43,695 nt of DNA from Luminiphilus sp. (GTDB taxonomy: Bacteria > Pseudomonadota > Gammaproteobacteria > Pseudomonadales > Halieaceae), in NCBI GenBank assembly GCA_016779445.1, contig JADHNP010000014.1, positions 1 through 43,695 on the forward strand, in the 5' to 3' direction. Positions 35,476-43,695 of this stretch are shown piece by piece; position 1 is the stretch's first letter, and every line of letters starts with the position of its first letter. The notes below the pieces were generated by a model. It worked only from the letters and a program-made list of their open reading frames with translations. It searched no databases and had not been told where the DNA came from. A program made the translations under genes and the position numbers.

Positions 35476-36486
35476 ATGAGCGCACTGTATGGGTTTGGTC
35501 TGGGTATCGCGACCGAAAATGCAAACGGAGAGAGTCTGGATACATTTTATCCGTCCCCGATCTATGATGTGGATGGAGACATTGCGGTCCTGTTAAAAGA
35601 AGTTTCGGGTCGACTGGACGCCTCGCAATTGCTCTCTCTGGCTGCGTCACTCGAGGCGCTGGGCGAGGTTCACCACGCTGGTATTGCGCGACAAATGACA
35701 ACCACGCACCAGCCAGTGATCGCCACGCCATTAGTTGACAACAGCGCTCCCAAATCAGTCGAAGAGGCGTATCTGAAACTCCATCTGCTGTCTCACAGGA
35801 TGGTAAAGCCCCATGAAACCGACCTCGACGGCCTCTTTGGCTTACTACCCAACGTCGCCTGGACAGACCAGGGGCCTGTCGATTTAACCGAAGTCGCCCA
35901 GCGCCAGCTCGATGCGCGACTGAGAGGTGAGGTTTTGGAGGTCTCGAGTGTCGACAAGTTCCCCAAGATGACCCAATACGTGGTGCCACAAGGTGTTCGC
36001 ATTGCCCATACTGCAAGGGTGCGACTCGGCGCTTACCTTGGAGCCGGCACCACCGTGATGCATGAGGGCTTTATCAATTTCAATGCGGGTGCGGAGGGGC
36101 CTGGAATGATCGAAGGCCGCATTTCTGCCGGTGTATGGGTTGGCGCTGGCTCCGACCTCGGCGGAGGTTGCTCGACCATGGGTACGCTGTCGGGCGGTGG
36201 CAATATCATCATTTCTGTGGGTAAAGAGTGCCTGATCGGTGCCAATGCCGGCTTGGGTATTCCGCTTGGCGATCGCTGCACCATCGAAGCAGGGCTCTTT
36301 GTCACTGCTGGCACCAAGGTCAGCGTCTTGGACGATCAACAGAAAGTGGCCGAGACCGTCTCTGCTCGGACGCTCGCAGGTCGGCCTGATCTGTTATTCC
36401 GGCGACACTCGACCAGTGGCGCCGTGCAGTGCCTGACCAACAAGAGCGCCGTGGAACTAAATGAGATGCTCCATGCCCATAACTGA
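35476..36486 (+). CDS. dapD: Tetrahydrodipicolinate N-succinyltransferase
   Basis: The 336-residue enzyme uses succinyl-CoA to block tetrahydrodipicolinate in lysine and diaminopimelate synthesis. It is the long DapD type known from Pseudomonas: a large N-terminal domain, then a left-handed beta-helix with hexapeptide repeats ([36 protein letters not shown]). [14 protein letters not shown] and a short tail follow. AAGGAG sits 5 bases before the ATG. The 3' end overlaps dapE. Confidence 0.95.
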   Translation: MSALYGFGLGIATENANGESLDTFYPSPIYDVDGDIAVLLKEVSGRLDASQLLSLAASLEALGEVHHAGIARQMTTTHQPVIATPLVDNSAPKSVEEAYLKLHLLSHRMVKPHETDLDGLFGLLPNVAWTDQGPVDLTEVAQRQLDARLRGEVLEVSSVDKFPKMTQYVVPQGVRIAHTARVRLGAYLGAGTTVMHEGFINFNAGAEGPGMIEGRISAGVWVGAGSDLGGGCSTMGTLSGGGNIIISVGKECLIGANAGLGIPLGDRCTIEAGLFVTAGTKVSVLDDQQKVAETVSARTLAGRPDLLFRRHSTSGAVQCLTNKSAVELNEMLHAHN

Positions 36487-37621
36487 CGAAAAAGACCCCA
36501 CACTGGAATTGACGCGACAGCTCATTGCTCGACCGTCGGTCACGCCAGCAGATTCAGGCTGTCAGGAAGTGATGGGGGAGCGCTTGGCGCGCGCGGGGTT
36601 TGTAGTCGAAAACATGCGCTTTGGTGATGTCGACAACTTGTGGGCAACGCGCGGCGAGCAAGGACCATTACTGGTATTTGCGGGACATACCGATGTCGTT
36701 CCGCCCGGAGATATGGCGACATGGCAATCAGACCCTTTCGAGGCCACGATAGCGGGAGACGAACTCATTGGCCGCGGGGCGGCAGACATGAAAGCCAGCC
36801 TTGCGGCAATGGTGGTTGCCTGCGAAAGCTTTGTGAGCGCCCACCCTGAACACACTGGTCGCATTGGTTTTCTCATCACTTCAGATGAGGAGGGCCCCGC
36901 CAAAGAGGGCACTGTCAAAGTGATGGATACGCTGACTGCGCGGGGAGAACGCATTGAATGGTGTGTAGTCGGAGAACCCTCCAGCACGCGGAAACTGGGG
37001 GATCTGGTAAAAAATGGCCGCCGTGGCTCCCTTAATGCAACCCTCGTCATCCACGGTAAACAGGGCCACATTGCTTACCCTCACCTTGCCGAGAATCCGA
37101 TTCACCGTGCCCTGTCGGCACTCGACGCGCTGGTGAATGAGCCATGGGATGCAGGAAACGACTTTTTTGACCCGACCTCCTTACAAATTTCTACGATACA
37201 AGCGGGTCAGGGTGTCACCAACGTGATTCCCGGCAGCCTGCGAGTGCTCTTTAATTTGCGTTTCAGCACAGAGGTTACCGCGGACGCCATTCGTGACCGC
37301 TGCGAAACTATCCTCAACCAATACGATCTCCGCTATGACGTTGAATGGTCCCTGAGTGGCGAGCCTTTTCTCACTGTACCGGGTGCACTGCTTGACGCAG
37401 TGAAATACAGTATCGAGGCAGTGACCGGACAACAGCCGGCCGTCTCAACAGGAGGTGGCACCTCGGACGGGCGATTTATTGCACCCAGTGGCGCTCAGGT
37501 CGTGGAGGTTGGACATATCAATGAAACCATTCACCAGTGCAACGAGCGCGTACAACTGGCGGACATCCCCCGACTGACCGAAATCTATCAAGGCATACTG
37601 AACCGCTTGTTAGTCAACTAA
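36473..37621 (+). CDS. dapE: Succinyl-diaminopimelate desuccinylase
   Basis: The 382-residue M20 metallopeptidase-fold enzyme releases succinate to give L,L-diaminopimelate. His72 and Asp74 ([12 protein letters not shown]), Asp in [10 protein letters not shown], the Glu pair in SDEEGPA and a C-terminal His (GHINETIHQ) are the expected zinc and catalytic residues. ATG 36473 overlaps dapD by 14 bases; ATG 36461 is equally possible. The last 12 bases overlap the convergent gene at 37610. Confidence 0.96.
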   Translation: MPITDEKDPTLELTRQLIARPSVTPADSGCQEVMGERLARAGFVVENMRFGDVDNLWATRGEQGPLLVFAGHTDVVPPGDMATWQSDPFEATIAGDELIGRGAADMKASLAAMVVACESFVSAHPEHTGRIGFLITSDEEGPAKEGTVKVMDTLTARGERIEWCVVGEPSSTRKLGDLVKNGRRGSLNATLVIHGKQGHIAYPHLAENPIHRALSALDALVNEPWDAGNDFFDPTSLQISTIQAGQGVTNVIPGSLRVLFNLRFSTEVTADAIRDRCETILNQYDLRYDVEWSLSGEPFLTVPGALLDAVKYSIEAVTGQQPAVSTGGGTSDGRFIAPSGAQVVEVGHINETIHQCNERVQLADIPRLTEIYQGILNRLLVN

Positions 37622-38158
37622 GCTCCCCGAACGCAAGGCGAGAGACAAACCCAATGCGGCCCATCGCTCAGCCTCAGCGGCAACAAATTCCTGAACAAAC
37701 GCCCGGAGCCCCTGGGTCAGAGGCGTCATCAATTCAACCTTGTCAGGGTATAAAACAGTCATACCCGCTCCGACCCCAGACGCCATCACTGCCTCAGCAC
37801 CTCGGGTCACCACGATTAAGCCCTCTATGACCTGCCGGGTTTCAGCCAACACGCTGTCAAGCGAAGTTGTCAGAGCGTTATTGAAATCGATCTGGCTAGG
37901 CAGTAAATCAAGCGCCAATACGACGTGGTCGACAGGTCCTCTTTGGCGCATCAAGTCGAGCAAATAACCCTGCCCCACTGCGCTATCCAACGCGATGTCA
38001 TGCCACTCCGCCTGTGCGTCCGTCTCGACATCGGCAGCTTGCAGTGATCTATCACCTGATAACCGACCGCAGAAAACGGGGCGCGGGTGCGAAGCTGCCA
38101 TAGTCAAAGCCTCCACCGTCATTGATTCAACCCCGATCCAAAAGCCACTTGCCGCCAC
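37610..38158 (-). CDS. Unrecognised 182-residue protein, possibly a degenerate short-chain dehydrogenase-like protein
   Basis: I do not recognise this gene with confidence. GTG 38158 lies directly after the rsmJ stop and has GGAG 6 bases upstream, inside the end of rsmJ, so it is probably coupled to rsmJ. The middle ([12 protein letters not shown], then [15 protein letters not shown]) and the later YPDK followed by a helical stretch recall the central strands, Y-x3-K and following helix of short-chain dehydrogenases. No glycine-rich NAD(P) motif is seen, so it may be an inactive remnant. There is no signal peptide or membrane segment. Its stop overlaps the end of dapE. Confidence 0.6.
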   Translation of the reverse strand: MAASGFWIGVESMTVEALTMAASHPRPVFCGRLSGDRSLQAADVETDAQAEWHDIALDSAVGQGYLLDLMRQRGPVDHVVLALDLLPSQIDFNNALTTSLDSVLAETRQVIEGLIVVTRGAEAVMASGVGAGMTVLYPDKVELMTPLTQGLRAFVQEFVAAEAERWAALGLSLALRSGSLVD

Positions 38159-38159
38159 A

Positions 38160-38978
38160 CTACTCTCCTGTTTGACTGGGATTAAGATCATCATACTGCC
38201 GAACGAATACATCGAACCGAATCGATTTGCCAGCCAGAGCATGGGAGGGTTTCTGCCCACCTAATACAGGTGCGCGCAAAGGGCGCTTCACCACAATACG
38301 CCTCACTGGTTGCTGCCACGCCCATTCCCAGAGGGCCTCCGCATCGTCATCAGGATAAGCCAAGTGCTGGAGTATGGCCGCCTCCTTCTTTACGGCCGCG
38401 GTTTTTTTACGCTCGGGAAACATGGGATCAAGATAGATCACGTCGCCGGGTGGCACATCCAAATATCTGCTGTCCTCATGGCGCACCGTCATGCGGCCTG
38501 CTGCCTCACGAACCTGATCATACCCGCTGACTGTGGCGCCATTGATCGCATCTTCCAGCAACCAGGCCAAAACGGGCACACGCTCGCATAGCGTGATCCG
38601 ACAGCCGAGATCTGCCAGAATAAATGCATCCCGACCAAACCCCCCCGTTGCGTCCCACACCGAGGGCTGGCGACTGGCTTTGACACCCACCGCCTTGCCG
38701 AGAAGTTCGTTTTGACCACCGCGCCGGCGGTGCAACATTGTCGCTGAATCAAACGCCACGCGAACCTGGCTTCTTTCCATTTCCAACCAAGCTTCAGTCT
38801 CGCCCACCACCAGATAAGGACCCGGGAATTCTCCTCGTTCACACAGTAGTGTCGACAACTGTGCTGCGGCAGCGCGAGCGCGCCGCACCGACTCACCTTT
38901 CACCGACACAACAGGGATGGGGCCTGCTGTGCTGCGATGTGGATCATTCCCGATAGTTTGCATTGGGTGATTCGCCAT
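38160..38978 (-). CDS. rsmJ: 16S rRNA (guanine(1516)-N(2))-methyltransferase
   Basis: This 272-residue SAM-dependent methyltransferase shows WDATGGFGRDAFILADLGC for the cofactor site. VIYLDPMFPERKKTAAVKKE is characteristic of RsmJ, and VVKRPLRAP lies near the C-terminus. It modifies G1516 of 16S rRNA. ATG 38978 is used; ATG 38963 is possible. It is divergent from the LRR lipoprotein gene with only 34 bases between them, so its promoter must overlap the neighbouring coding sequence or that short gap. Confidence 0.93.
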   Translation of the reverse strand: MANHPMQTIGNDPHRSTAGPIPVVSVKGESVRRARAAAAQLSTLLCERGEFPGPYLVVGETEAWLEMERSQVRVAFDSATMLHRRRGGQNELLGKAVGVKASRQPSVWDATGGFGRDAFILADLGCRITLCERVPVLAWLLEDAINGATVSGYDQVREAAGRMTVRHEDSRYLDVPPGDVIYLDPMFPERKKTAAVKKEAAILQHLAYPDDDAEALWEWAWQQPVRRIVVKRPLRAPVLGGQKPSHALAGKSIRFDVFVRQYDDLNPSQTGE

Positions 38979-39012
38979 GATTGACTGAGCGGATTTTTCG
39001 TAAAGTCATTAT

Positions 39013-39537
39013 ATGAGCCAATTGCATACAGGATTAGCCGCCAGGTTAATTATTGCCAGCACAATGCTGCAGGCGGGTTGCACCCAACTGGATCGATACG
39101 ACATTACTATTAATGATGTAACAGTATACGAGCCCAATCCCCTGCTCGCAGTGGAGGCTATAGAGGATCTCGCTCTCGAACGCTGCCTGCAGCAAACGTT
39201 AACGGATGCGAAGGCGAATGAACTCAACTCACTGGAGGCAGTGAATTGCAGTGATGCAGGCATAGCATCTCTAGCCGGCTTGGAACAGTTCAACGGGATC
39301 CGCTCGTTGAAGTTAAGTGGTAACGCCATCAGAAACTTACTTGTATTGGAGCGGCTGACCGAACTAGAGCAACTTTGGTTAGACAACAACAATATTGTCG
39401 ATCCAATTCCTGTTCTGCGCATGCCATCGTTGCGCCGGCTCGACCTCGCCGATAACCCAAAACTACAATGCCCAGCGTTGGCGCAGATCCCTCTGAATAT
39501 GCAAGTCACGCTACCCGATCACTGTGACGCGTCATGA
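39013..39537 (+). CDS. Leucine-rich-repeat lipoprotein
   Basis: The 174-residue precursor has a lipoprotein signal ending LQAGC (Cys23, with Thr at +2, favouring the outer membrane). After an alpha-helical cap (about 45-70) come four repeats in a strict 22-residue period, at about 74-95, 96-117, 118-139 and 140-160, with an LxxLxLxxNxI core (RSLKLSGNAI, EQLWLDNNNI, RRLDLADNP). This is the SDS22/internalin-like class used for protein binding. Cys58/Cys79 and Cys153/Cys171 could be disulphide pairs capping each end (inference). The stop overlaps the acyltransferase start (ATGA). Partner and function are unknown. Confidence 0.85.
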   Translation: MSQLHTGLAARLIIASTMLQAGCTQLDRYDITINDVTVYEPNPLLAVEAIEDLALERCLQQTLTDAKANELNSLEAVNCSDAGIASLAGLEQFNGIRSLKLSGNAIRNLLVLERLTELEQLWLDNNNIVDPIPVLRMPSLRRLDLADNPKLQCPALAQIPLNMQVTLPDHCDAS

Positions 39538-40397
39538 TCTACTGGCTATACAAAACGCTCGCTTTGCTACCACTGCCTGTCAAATATGCTCTGGCACGGA
39601 TTGCGGCTTTTTTATTACAACGGGTTTTTCGCTATCGCACTGCAGTCATCGATACCAACCTTCAGAACGCGTTTCCAGAGCGCGATGCAACATGGCGTCG
39701 TGATATTACCCAGCGTTTTTATCGCCAGTTCACCGATGTGACCATGGAGATCGTGCACGCCTCTCGAATGGGGCTCTCTGATTTCAAGCAACGTGTCACG
39801 GTCGAGGGTTTCGACGAACTGGATAGGTTGACTGAAAACCGCACCAAGTCGGTGATCGTTCTCACCATCCATCTCGGAAACTGGGAGTGGATGATGCATG
39901 CAGCCAATGCCCACGGCGACATCTCCATCGACCCGGTGTACAAGCGCCTACGCAACGCGGGCGCAGAACGGTTCGCCTACGAAGTCCGGAGCCAATTCGG
40001 TGGCGAACCAATTCTCATGGAAAAGGTCGCACGCAACGTCCTGAAACATCGGAGACGGTTTCGGGCTTTGGTTTTGCTGGCTGATCAATCTCCCGGCGGT
40101 CGCGACAACGTCTACTGGACTGAATGGCTGAACCAGCCGACAGGGTTTTTTCTGGGTCCGGCTACTATCGCTCAATTGACAGGCTTTCCGATCATGTTTG
40201 CACGCTGCCGGCGAAAATCTCGTGGTCAGTATCACCTTTGCTTGCAGCCCATTGTCGAGACGCCAGGTCAAATGACCGAGGAGCAGATCATAGAAGCCTA
40301 TATTCGGGCCGCGGAGCAGACCATTCGGGAAGAACCCGAGAGCTATTTGTGGTCAAACCGGCGATGGAAGCATCGGCCACCGGATCAGGATGCCTGA
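39534..40397 (+). CDS. LpxL/HtrB-family lipid A acyltransferase
   Basis: The 287-residue protein belongs to the lysophospholipid/lipid A late acyltransferases. An N-terminal membrane-associating segment is followed by the catalytic H-x4-E motif HLGNWE (His113, Glu118), LLADQSPGG, TGFFLGPATIA and a C-terminal YLWSNRRWKH typical of LpxL/LpxM. It likely adds a secondary acyl chain to lipid A at the inner membrane; LpxL and LpxM types cannot be separated here. It is translated from an ATGA overlap with the LRR lipoprotein gene. Its last 13 bases overlap the convergent MBL-fold gene. Confidence 0.9.
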   Translation: MIYWLYKTLALLPLPVKYALARIAAFLLQRVFRYRTAVIDTNLQNAFPERDATWRRDITQRFYRQFTDVTMEIVHASRMGLSDFKQRVTVEGFDELDRLTENRTKSVIVLTIHLGNWEWMMHAANAHGDISIDPVYKRLRNAGAERFAYEVRSQFGGEPILMEKVARNVLKHRRRFRALVLLADQSPGGRDNVYWTEWLNQPTGFFLGPATIAQLTGFPIMFARCRRKSRGQYHLCLQPIVETPGQMTEEQIIEAYIRAAEQTIREEPESYLWSNRRWKHRPPDQDA

Positions 40398-41185
40398 GCA
40401 GACACCCCGGCAATGCTGGTGCCCGCAGAGAGATCAAACCAGTCAAATCCCGTTTCCTGCGTGGCGTGAATCACGGCGCAGGAGTTTAGGCCCGACCAAC
40501 CCGAAAGGGCTGCGTCAGCCAAATCTGGCGCATTATTTTGTTGACTGATATGCGCCACAAACAGCATTTTTAACCTGGTTGTGTTGGCCTGATCAAGAAA
40601 TAGCCGAGCCTGTGCATTCGCCAGATGACCATAGTTACCTCCTACCCGGGCTTTGACTGAGCGCGGATAGGGCCCTTCATCCAACATGATGGGGTCGTGA
40701 TTAAACTCAAGAACCAGCGCGTCACAATCCGAGAACGCCTGAACGACATGCGGCGTGATGTTGCCGAGATCAGTAAGAACACCCAGCTTGACAACGCCGG
40801 ACCACAAGCAGAATTGGACCGGCTCGCGGGCATCGTGCGGCACGGGCTCAGCAGCGATATGGCAGTCGCCCACATCGAACCTGTCCCCGGGCCGGATGAA
40901 CACGCCGTGTTGAAGCCCCTCAATCTTGGGGCTACTTGCCGTTCCCGCAGTTAGAAACACTGGTAACTCATGGGCTCGGGAGAGTGCAGCCACACCGCGA
41001 CAGTGGTCGCCGTGCTCGTGGGTGACCAGGATGGCATCGATGTCTTTGGCGGAGAGGCCCCTGAGGCCGAGCCGATCTTCAACTTCCTTTTTCGGCAAAC
41101 CACAATCAATGAGGATAAGGGTCTCGCCCGTGTCGACCAGCGTCGCGTTCCCCTTGCTACCACTTCCGAGGGACGCTATCCGCAT
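40385..41185 (-). CDS. MBL fold metallo-hydrolase (YycJ/WalJ-like)
   Basis: The 266-residue hydrolase starts MRIASLGSGSKGNATLV and carries the metal motif THEHGDH (His56, His58, Asp60, His61). LTDLGNITPHV and GNYGHLAN complete the pattern of the YycJ/WalJ branch, whose members have been described as nucleases or phosphodiesterases. Its ATG overlaps the bamC stop by one base (TAATG). The dapA-bamC-MBL order is shared with pseudomonads, where purC follows; here purC is absent and a convergent acyltransferase gene takes the place. Confidence 0.9.
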   Translation of the reverse strand: MRIASLGSGSKGNATLVDTGETLILIDCGLPKKEVEDRLGLRGLSAKDIDAILVTHEHGDHCRGVAALSRAHELPVFLTAGTASSPKIEGLQHGVFIRPGDRFDVGDCHIAAEPVPHDAREPVQFCLWSGVVKLGVLTDLGNITPHVVQAFSDCDALVLEFNHDPIMLDEGPYPRSVKARVGGNYGHLANAQARLFLDQANTTRLKMLFVAHISQQNNAPDLADAALSGWSGLNSCAVIHATQETGFDWFDLSAGTSIAGVSAQAS

Positions 41186-42216
41186 TAGGTAATGTTACCC
41201 CTCAGCAGGGTCAGCAGTGCCTGCTGTTCGCGCCGGTCAACAGATTCACCTTCGCGCCCAAGCAAGGTAATCAGAATCACCTTATCACCCGAGGCGTCCA
41301 ATCGAATTTGATAACGGTGGCCCGCCAGTGGATGGTCATCCTCGCCACCCCACAACCAGTCAAACCATCCACTGTCTTCATCTTCCTGAGGTCCGATAAA
41401 GGTGACATAGAGAATGCCCTGACTACGATCACGGTCATCAATCGTAAAATCGGCATTCTCGGTTCCCTTCACGACAGATGCCCATGCGCGATCAAAAGGC
41501 AGCTCTAGGCGGATGCGGGTGGCGGTTTCCGTGTCCTCCAGCGTAATTCTGCCTGAGTCGCTCATCGCACGATCGGCCATCATCGATATCGGTGTGGCGT
41601 CTGCGCTGTTGGCGAGATACTGCGCCATGTCCTGAAGCATTTTGCGCTCGAGGTCATCATCATCCGATTGTGGCGGCCAACTGACCTCTTCCACACCCCT
41701 GTCCTGATGGAGGACGTGAAGCTCAGCCGTGTTTCGCTGCACGCCCGTGTCGACTCGAAAGCGGAAGCGCACCGCAAGCTCTCGATCTTCGAGTTTGAAC
41801 CATTGCGTATCAATGAGTCCCTCTTCTGCATCAACAGCGGCGACACCGATGCCACTATTGGTCAAAAATGTCCTGACCTGAGGCCATAGCTGTCCGGGAG
41901 CGACACTAACCAGTGCCCACCGCTCTCCGGCAAGGCTCTGAATACGCACCGAATCGCCCTGATTGTTTGCCGTGAGCGGGGTTGGACGAGGGGTTTCAAA
42001 CTGTGTCGCCAGCTGTGTACTCGCGGCCACCTGCGGCACAGGATAATCAGGCTGAATAGCGTCGGTCGTTAAGTGTGGGGGTACATCTATCGGTGGCAAC
42101 TCCGACGCGGATTGGTATCGACTGGCATTATCCGGAAACAAGCCATCCTCTCCGAACAACCAGCTACAGCCCGACAAAGTCAGCACGGTCACAATAACAC
42201 TGCCTGCGCGGATCAC
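41185..42216 (-). CDS. bamC: Outer membrane protein assembly factor BamC (NlpB)
   Basis: The 343-residue lipoprotein has a signal ending LTLSGC (Cys17). A flexible Pro-rich N-terminal region (about 25-90) follows, then two helix-grip domains (about 95-210 and 215-330). It binds BamD in the BAM complex at the outer membrane. The GTG start overlaps the dapA stop (GTGA). The second domain has an acidic stretch with Trp residues (DEDSGWFDWLWGGEDD) in a loop. The identification rests on lipoprotein type, length and the dapA-bamC order as much as on sequence. Confidence 0.9.
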   Translation of the reverse strand: MIRAGSVIVTVLTLSGCSWLFGEDGLFPDNASRYQSASELPPIDVPPHLTTDAIQPDYPVPQVAASTQLATQFETPRPTPLTANNQGDSVRIQSLAGERWALVSVAPGQLWPQVRTFLTNSGIGVAAVDAEEGLIDTQWFKLEDRELAVRFRFRVDTGVQRNTAELHVLHQDRGVEEVSWPPQSDDDDLERKMLQDMAQYLANSADATPISMMADRAMSDSGRITLEDTETATRIRLELPFDRAWASVVKGTENADFTIDDRDRSQGILYVTFIGPQEDEDSGWFDWLWGGEDDHPLAGHRYQIRLDASGDKVILITLLGREGESVDRREQQALLTLLRGNIT

Positions 42217-43085
42217 GAAAAATAAGCCTCCAGTGCGTTTGATAGGGCCTCTCGATACGCCTCAGACAAGGGCGTTAAAGGTAGCCGAATACCTGGCCCA
42301 ATCATACCCTGTTGGGCCATCGCCCACTTTATCGGAATAGGGTTAGACTCGATAAAAAGTAAGCGATTCAGATCAGCGAGTCGCGCATCAATGACTTCGG
42401 CGGTATCCCACTCTTGCGCAACTGCGCAGCGACACAGCGCTGCCATATCTGCTGCGGCAATGTTGGCGGTAACGGAGACGTTGCCCCTGCCGCCGCAACG
42501 CATTAACTCAAGGGCTGTGGCATCATCGCCCGAGAATACGGCAAAACCGTCGGGAACTGCCTGAATCAGTGCTTTACCCCGCTCGATGTCGCCCGTTGCG
42601 TCCTTGATGGCCACAATATTATCGACCTGACTTAACCTCACCACTGTCTCGTTTAATAGATCGCAGCCCGTGCGGCCGGGGACGTTGTAAAGAATAATGG
42701 GGAAATTTACAGATCGAGCAACCGCCTGAAAATGCTCAAACAGACCCTGCTGGGTCGGTTTGTTGTAATACGGCGTCACCGAAAGTGAGTAATCCGCGCC
42801 CGCCTCGGCTGCCGACACCGTCAACTCGATAGCCTCATGAGTAGAATTACCGCCGGTGCCAGCCACTACCGGAATCCTTCCTCCTGATTGTTCCACAGCA
42901 AAACGAATCACTTCACAGTGCTCAGGCACTGTGAGCGTCGGGCTCTCGCCGGTTGTACCCACGACACCAAGCGCCGCCGTACCCGCCTCAATGTGGTACT
43001 CGATGAGTCGAGCAAGCGCCGCCCAGTCAATTGCACCGTCTGGTTGCATGGGTGTTACCAACGCAACAATGCTTCCGGTTATCAT
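42213..43085 (-). CDS. dapA: 4-hydroxy-tetrahydrodipicolinate synthase
   Basis: The 290-residue TIM-barrel aldolase condenses pyruvate and aspartate semialdehyde at the entry to lysine and diaminopimelate synthesis. Lys161 (VAIKDATGD) forms the Schiff base, Tyr133 (YNVPGRTG) and Thr44/Thr45 (GTTGESPTL) complete the site, and numbering equals the E. coli enzyme. It is the first gene of a dapA-bamC-MBL unit. The gap to the divergent DUF3806 gene is only 44 bases. Confidence 0.97.
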   Translation of the reverse strand: MITGSIVALVTPMQPDGAIDWAALARLIEYHIEAGTAALGVVGTTGESPTLTVPEHCEVIRFAVEQSGGRIPVVAGTGGNSTHEAIELTVSAAEAGADYSLSVTPYYNKPTQQGLFEHFQAVARSVNFPIILYNVPGRTGCDLLNETVVRLSQVDNIVAIKDATGDIERGKALIQAVPDGFAVFSGDDATALELMRCGGRGNVSVTANIAAADMAALCRCAVAQEWDTAEVIDARLADLNRLLFIESNPIPIKWAMAQQGMIGPGIRLPLTPLSEAYREALSNALEAYFS

Positions 43086-43129
43086 CGAGTTACTCCGAGA
43101 GTCCCGTGGCGGGACAAGGACATAAAATC

Positions 43130-43695
43130 ATGGTGCGGCAATTATCCACTTCAGACCGAGTTTCACAACCTCGCATTGCATACCAATCATTTCGGCGCAT
43201 TTCTAGAATGGGCCTAACCCTGTGCGCCCTCGCCCTGTCCATTGGGTCATCCAGTAGCTTTTCGCAGAGCACTGACTTTGAGCTCAAAATTGAGCCCCTT
43301 ACCAATATTGATAAGCAGTTCATGACCGAGCAGCGCCGTCGGGTCGAGCAGTTGGCCAATCGGCTCGGAAGAAATATCTCGGGAATAGAGGCTCGAGACA
43401 TCGATACGCTGCAGCGCATCATCGATGAGCGGCTCATTGCCACCGACGATACCCTCAGTTTGCAGGCCATGGGGGTGGTGCTCGGGGATCTTTTAGCAAA
43501 TCGACTGGATATGGATTGGTTGGTGTACCGGGACCGCAAAGGCCGTTCAAGGGCACTCCATTATCGTGGCACCGACGTGTACCTCTTTCCCGTGACAATG
43601 ATTTCCAGACGCCAGGGAGTCGGCAGTGACCGTAAGATACAGTCGGTGTATGACGAAGTAATCAGCACCACGCTGCCTCGCATACCCGGCGGCAA
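43130..43695 (+). CDS. Exported DUF3806 domain protein, N-terminal part (3' end outside window)
   Basis: 188 codons are visible before the right edge; I translated them by eye. ATG 43130 has AAGGA about 10 bases upstream. A second in-frame ATG at 43208 has no ribosome binding site but would start right at the hydrophobic core. The n-region ends FRRISR and is followed by a signal-peptide core (MGLTLCALALSIGSSSSFS). The mature part contains a helical stretch and then LQAMGVVLGDLLANRLDMDW, VYRDRKGRSRALHYRGTD and FPVTMISRR, which resemble the DUF3806 pattern. Function unknown; likely periplasmic. It is divergent from dapA. Confidence 0.7.
   Translation, partial: MVRQLSTSDRVSQPRIAYQSFRRISRMGLTLCALALSIGSSSSFSQSTDFELKIEPLTNIDKQFMTEQRRRVEQLANRLGRNISGIEARDIDTLQRIIDERLIATDDTLSLQAMGVVLGDLLANRLDMDWLVYRDRKGRSRALHYRGTDVYLFPVTMISRRQGVGSDRKIQSVYDEVISTTLPRIPGG

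Noticed and set aside
35474-36016. 180-codon minus-strand frame
   Set aside because: Antisense to dapD; composition and lack of a ribosome binding site suggest a shadow.
43090-43539. 149-codon minus-strand frame at the right edge
   Set aside because: Antisense to the DUF3806 gene, which has a signal peptide, a ribosome binding site and family motifs.
1-43695. CRISPR arrays, insertion sequences, tRNA/rRNA genes, attachment sites, defence or toxin genes
   Set aside because: No direct-repeat arrays, terminal inverted repeats, transposase or integrase motifs or RNA gene signatures were seen on reading.

Overview
The window is a gene-dense stretch of bacterial chromosome with no rRNA, tRNA, CRISPR array, insertion sequence or phage gene that I could find. 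Gene content and order point to a gammaproteobacterium: a long rpsB-to-dnaE block with the lipid A genes inside it, map-glnD next to dapC/dapD/dapE, and dapA-bamC followed by a metallo-beta-lactamase-fold gene. The arrangement is close to that of pseudomonads. Together with the many CoA-ester catabolic genes, the moderate GC content and the frequent GTG/TTG starts, it suggests a marine relative such as the OM60/NOR5 (Halieaceae) group. That placement is an inference from gene order, not a database result.

Positions 1-10,800 hold accessory metabolism. On the minus strand are the start of a 4-hydroxybutyryl-CoA dehydratase/HpaB-family gene (cut by the window edge), an MmgE/PrpD-family gene, a CitE-like CoA lyase and a GntR/UTRA regulator. 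Divergent from these are a MaoC-type hydratase and an acyl-CoA dehydrogenase. A near-identical palindrome (TGTCCRGACA) lies in the divergent promoter region and in front of the MmgE/PrpD gene, which suggests one GntR regulon. The set resembles bacterial itaconate or branched (citramalyl/HMG-type) CoA-ester degradation loci, but no CoA-transferase or transporter is visible here. Next come aceE (homodimeric 2-oxoacid dehydrogenase E1, without aceF or lpd), HMG-CoA lyase and a nitroreductase, all on the minus strand. An isochorismatase-like hydrolase is divergent from aceE.

Positions 10,464-29,434 form one long minus-strand block. In transcription order it is rpsB, tsf, pyrH, frr, uppS, cdsA, dxr, rseP, bamA, skp, lpxD, fabZ, lpxA, lpxB, rnhB, dnaE, a Nudix lipoprotein and a DUF1244 gene. 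It links translation factors, UMP kinase, isoprenoid and phospholipid synthesis, outer-membrane protein assembly and lipid A synthesis to the replicative polymerase. Many junctions overlap by 1-11 bases, so translational coupling is likely.

Positions 29,677-37,621 are a plus-strand block: map, glnD, dapC, nth, an ArsC/Spx-like gene (yffB), dapD and dapE. With dapA further right, the window carries four genes of the succinylase route to diaminopimelate and lysine, beside the nitrogen sensor GlnD.

Positions 37,610-43,695 hold a poorly recognised 182-residue protein coupled to rsmJ, then a small leucine-rich-repeat lipoprotein coupled to an LpxL-type acyltransferase on the plus strand. On the minus strand follow an MBL-fold hydrolase, bamC and dapA. 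The start of an exported DUF3806 protein runs off the right edge. No gene-free stretch exceeds about 245 bases. I did not find a defence system or other clearly new multi-gene machine. The most promising items are the GntR-controlled CoA-ester locus, the dehydratase homologue lacking a cluster cysteine, the Nudix lipoprotein and the LRR lipoprotein/acyltransferase pair.
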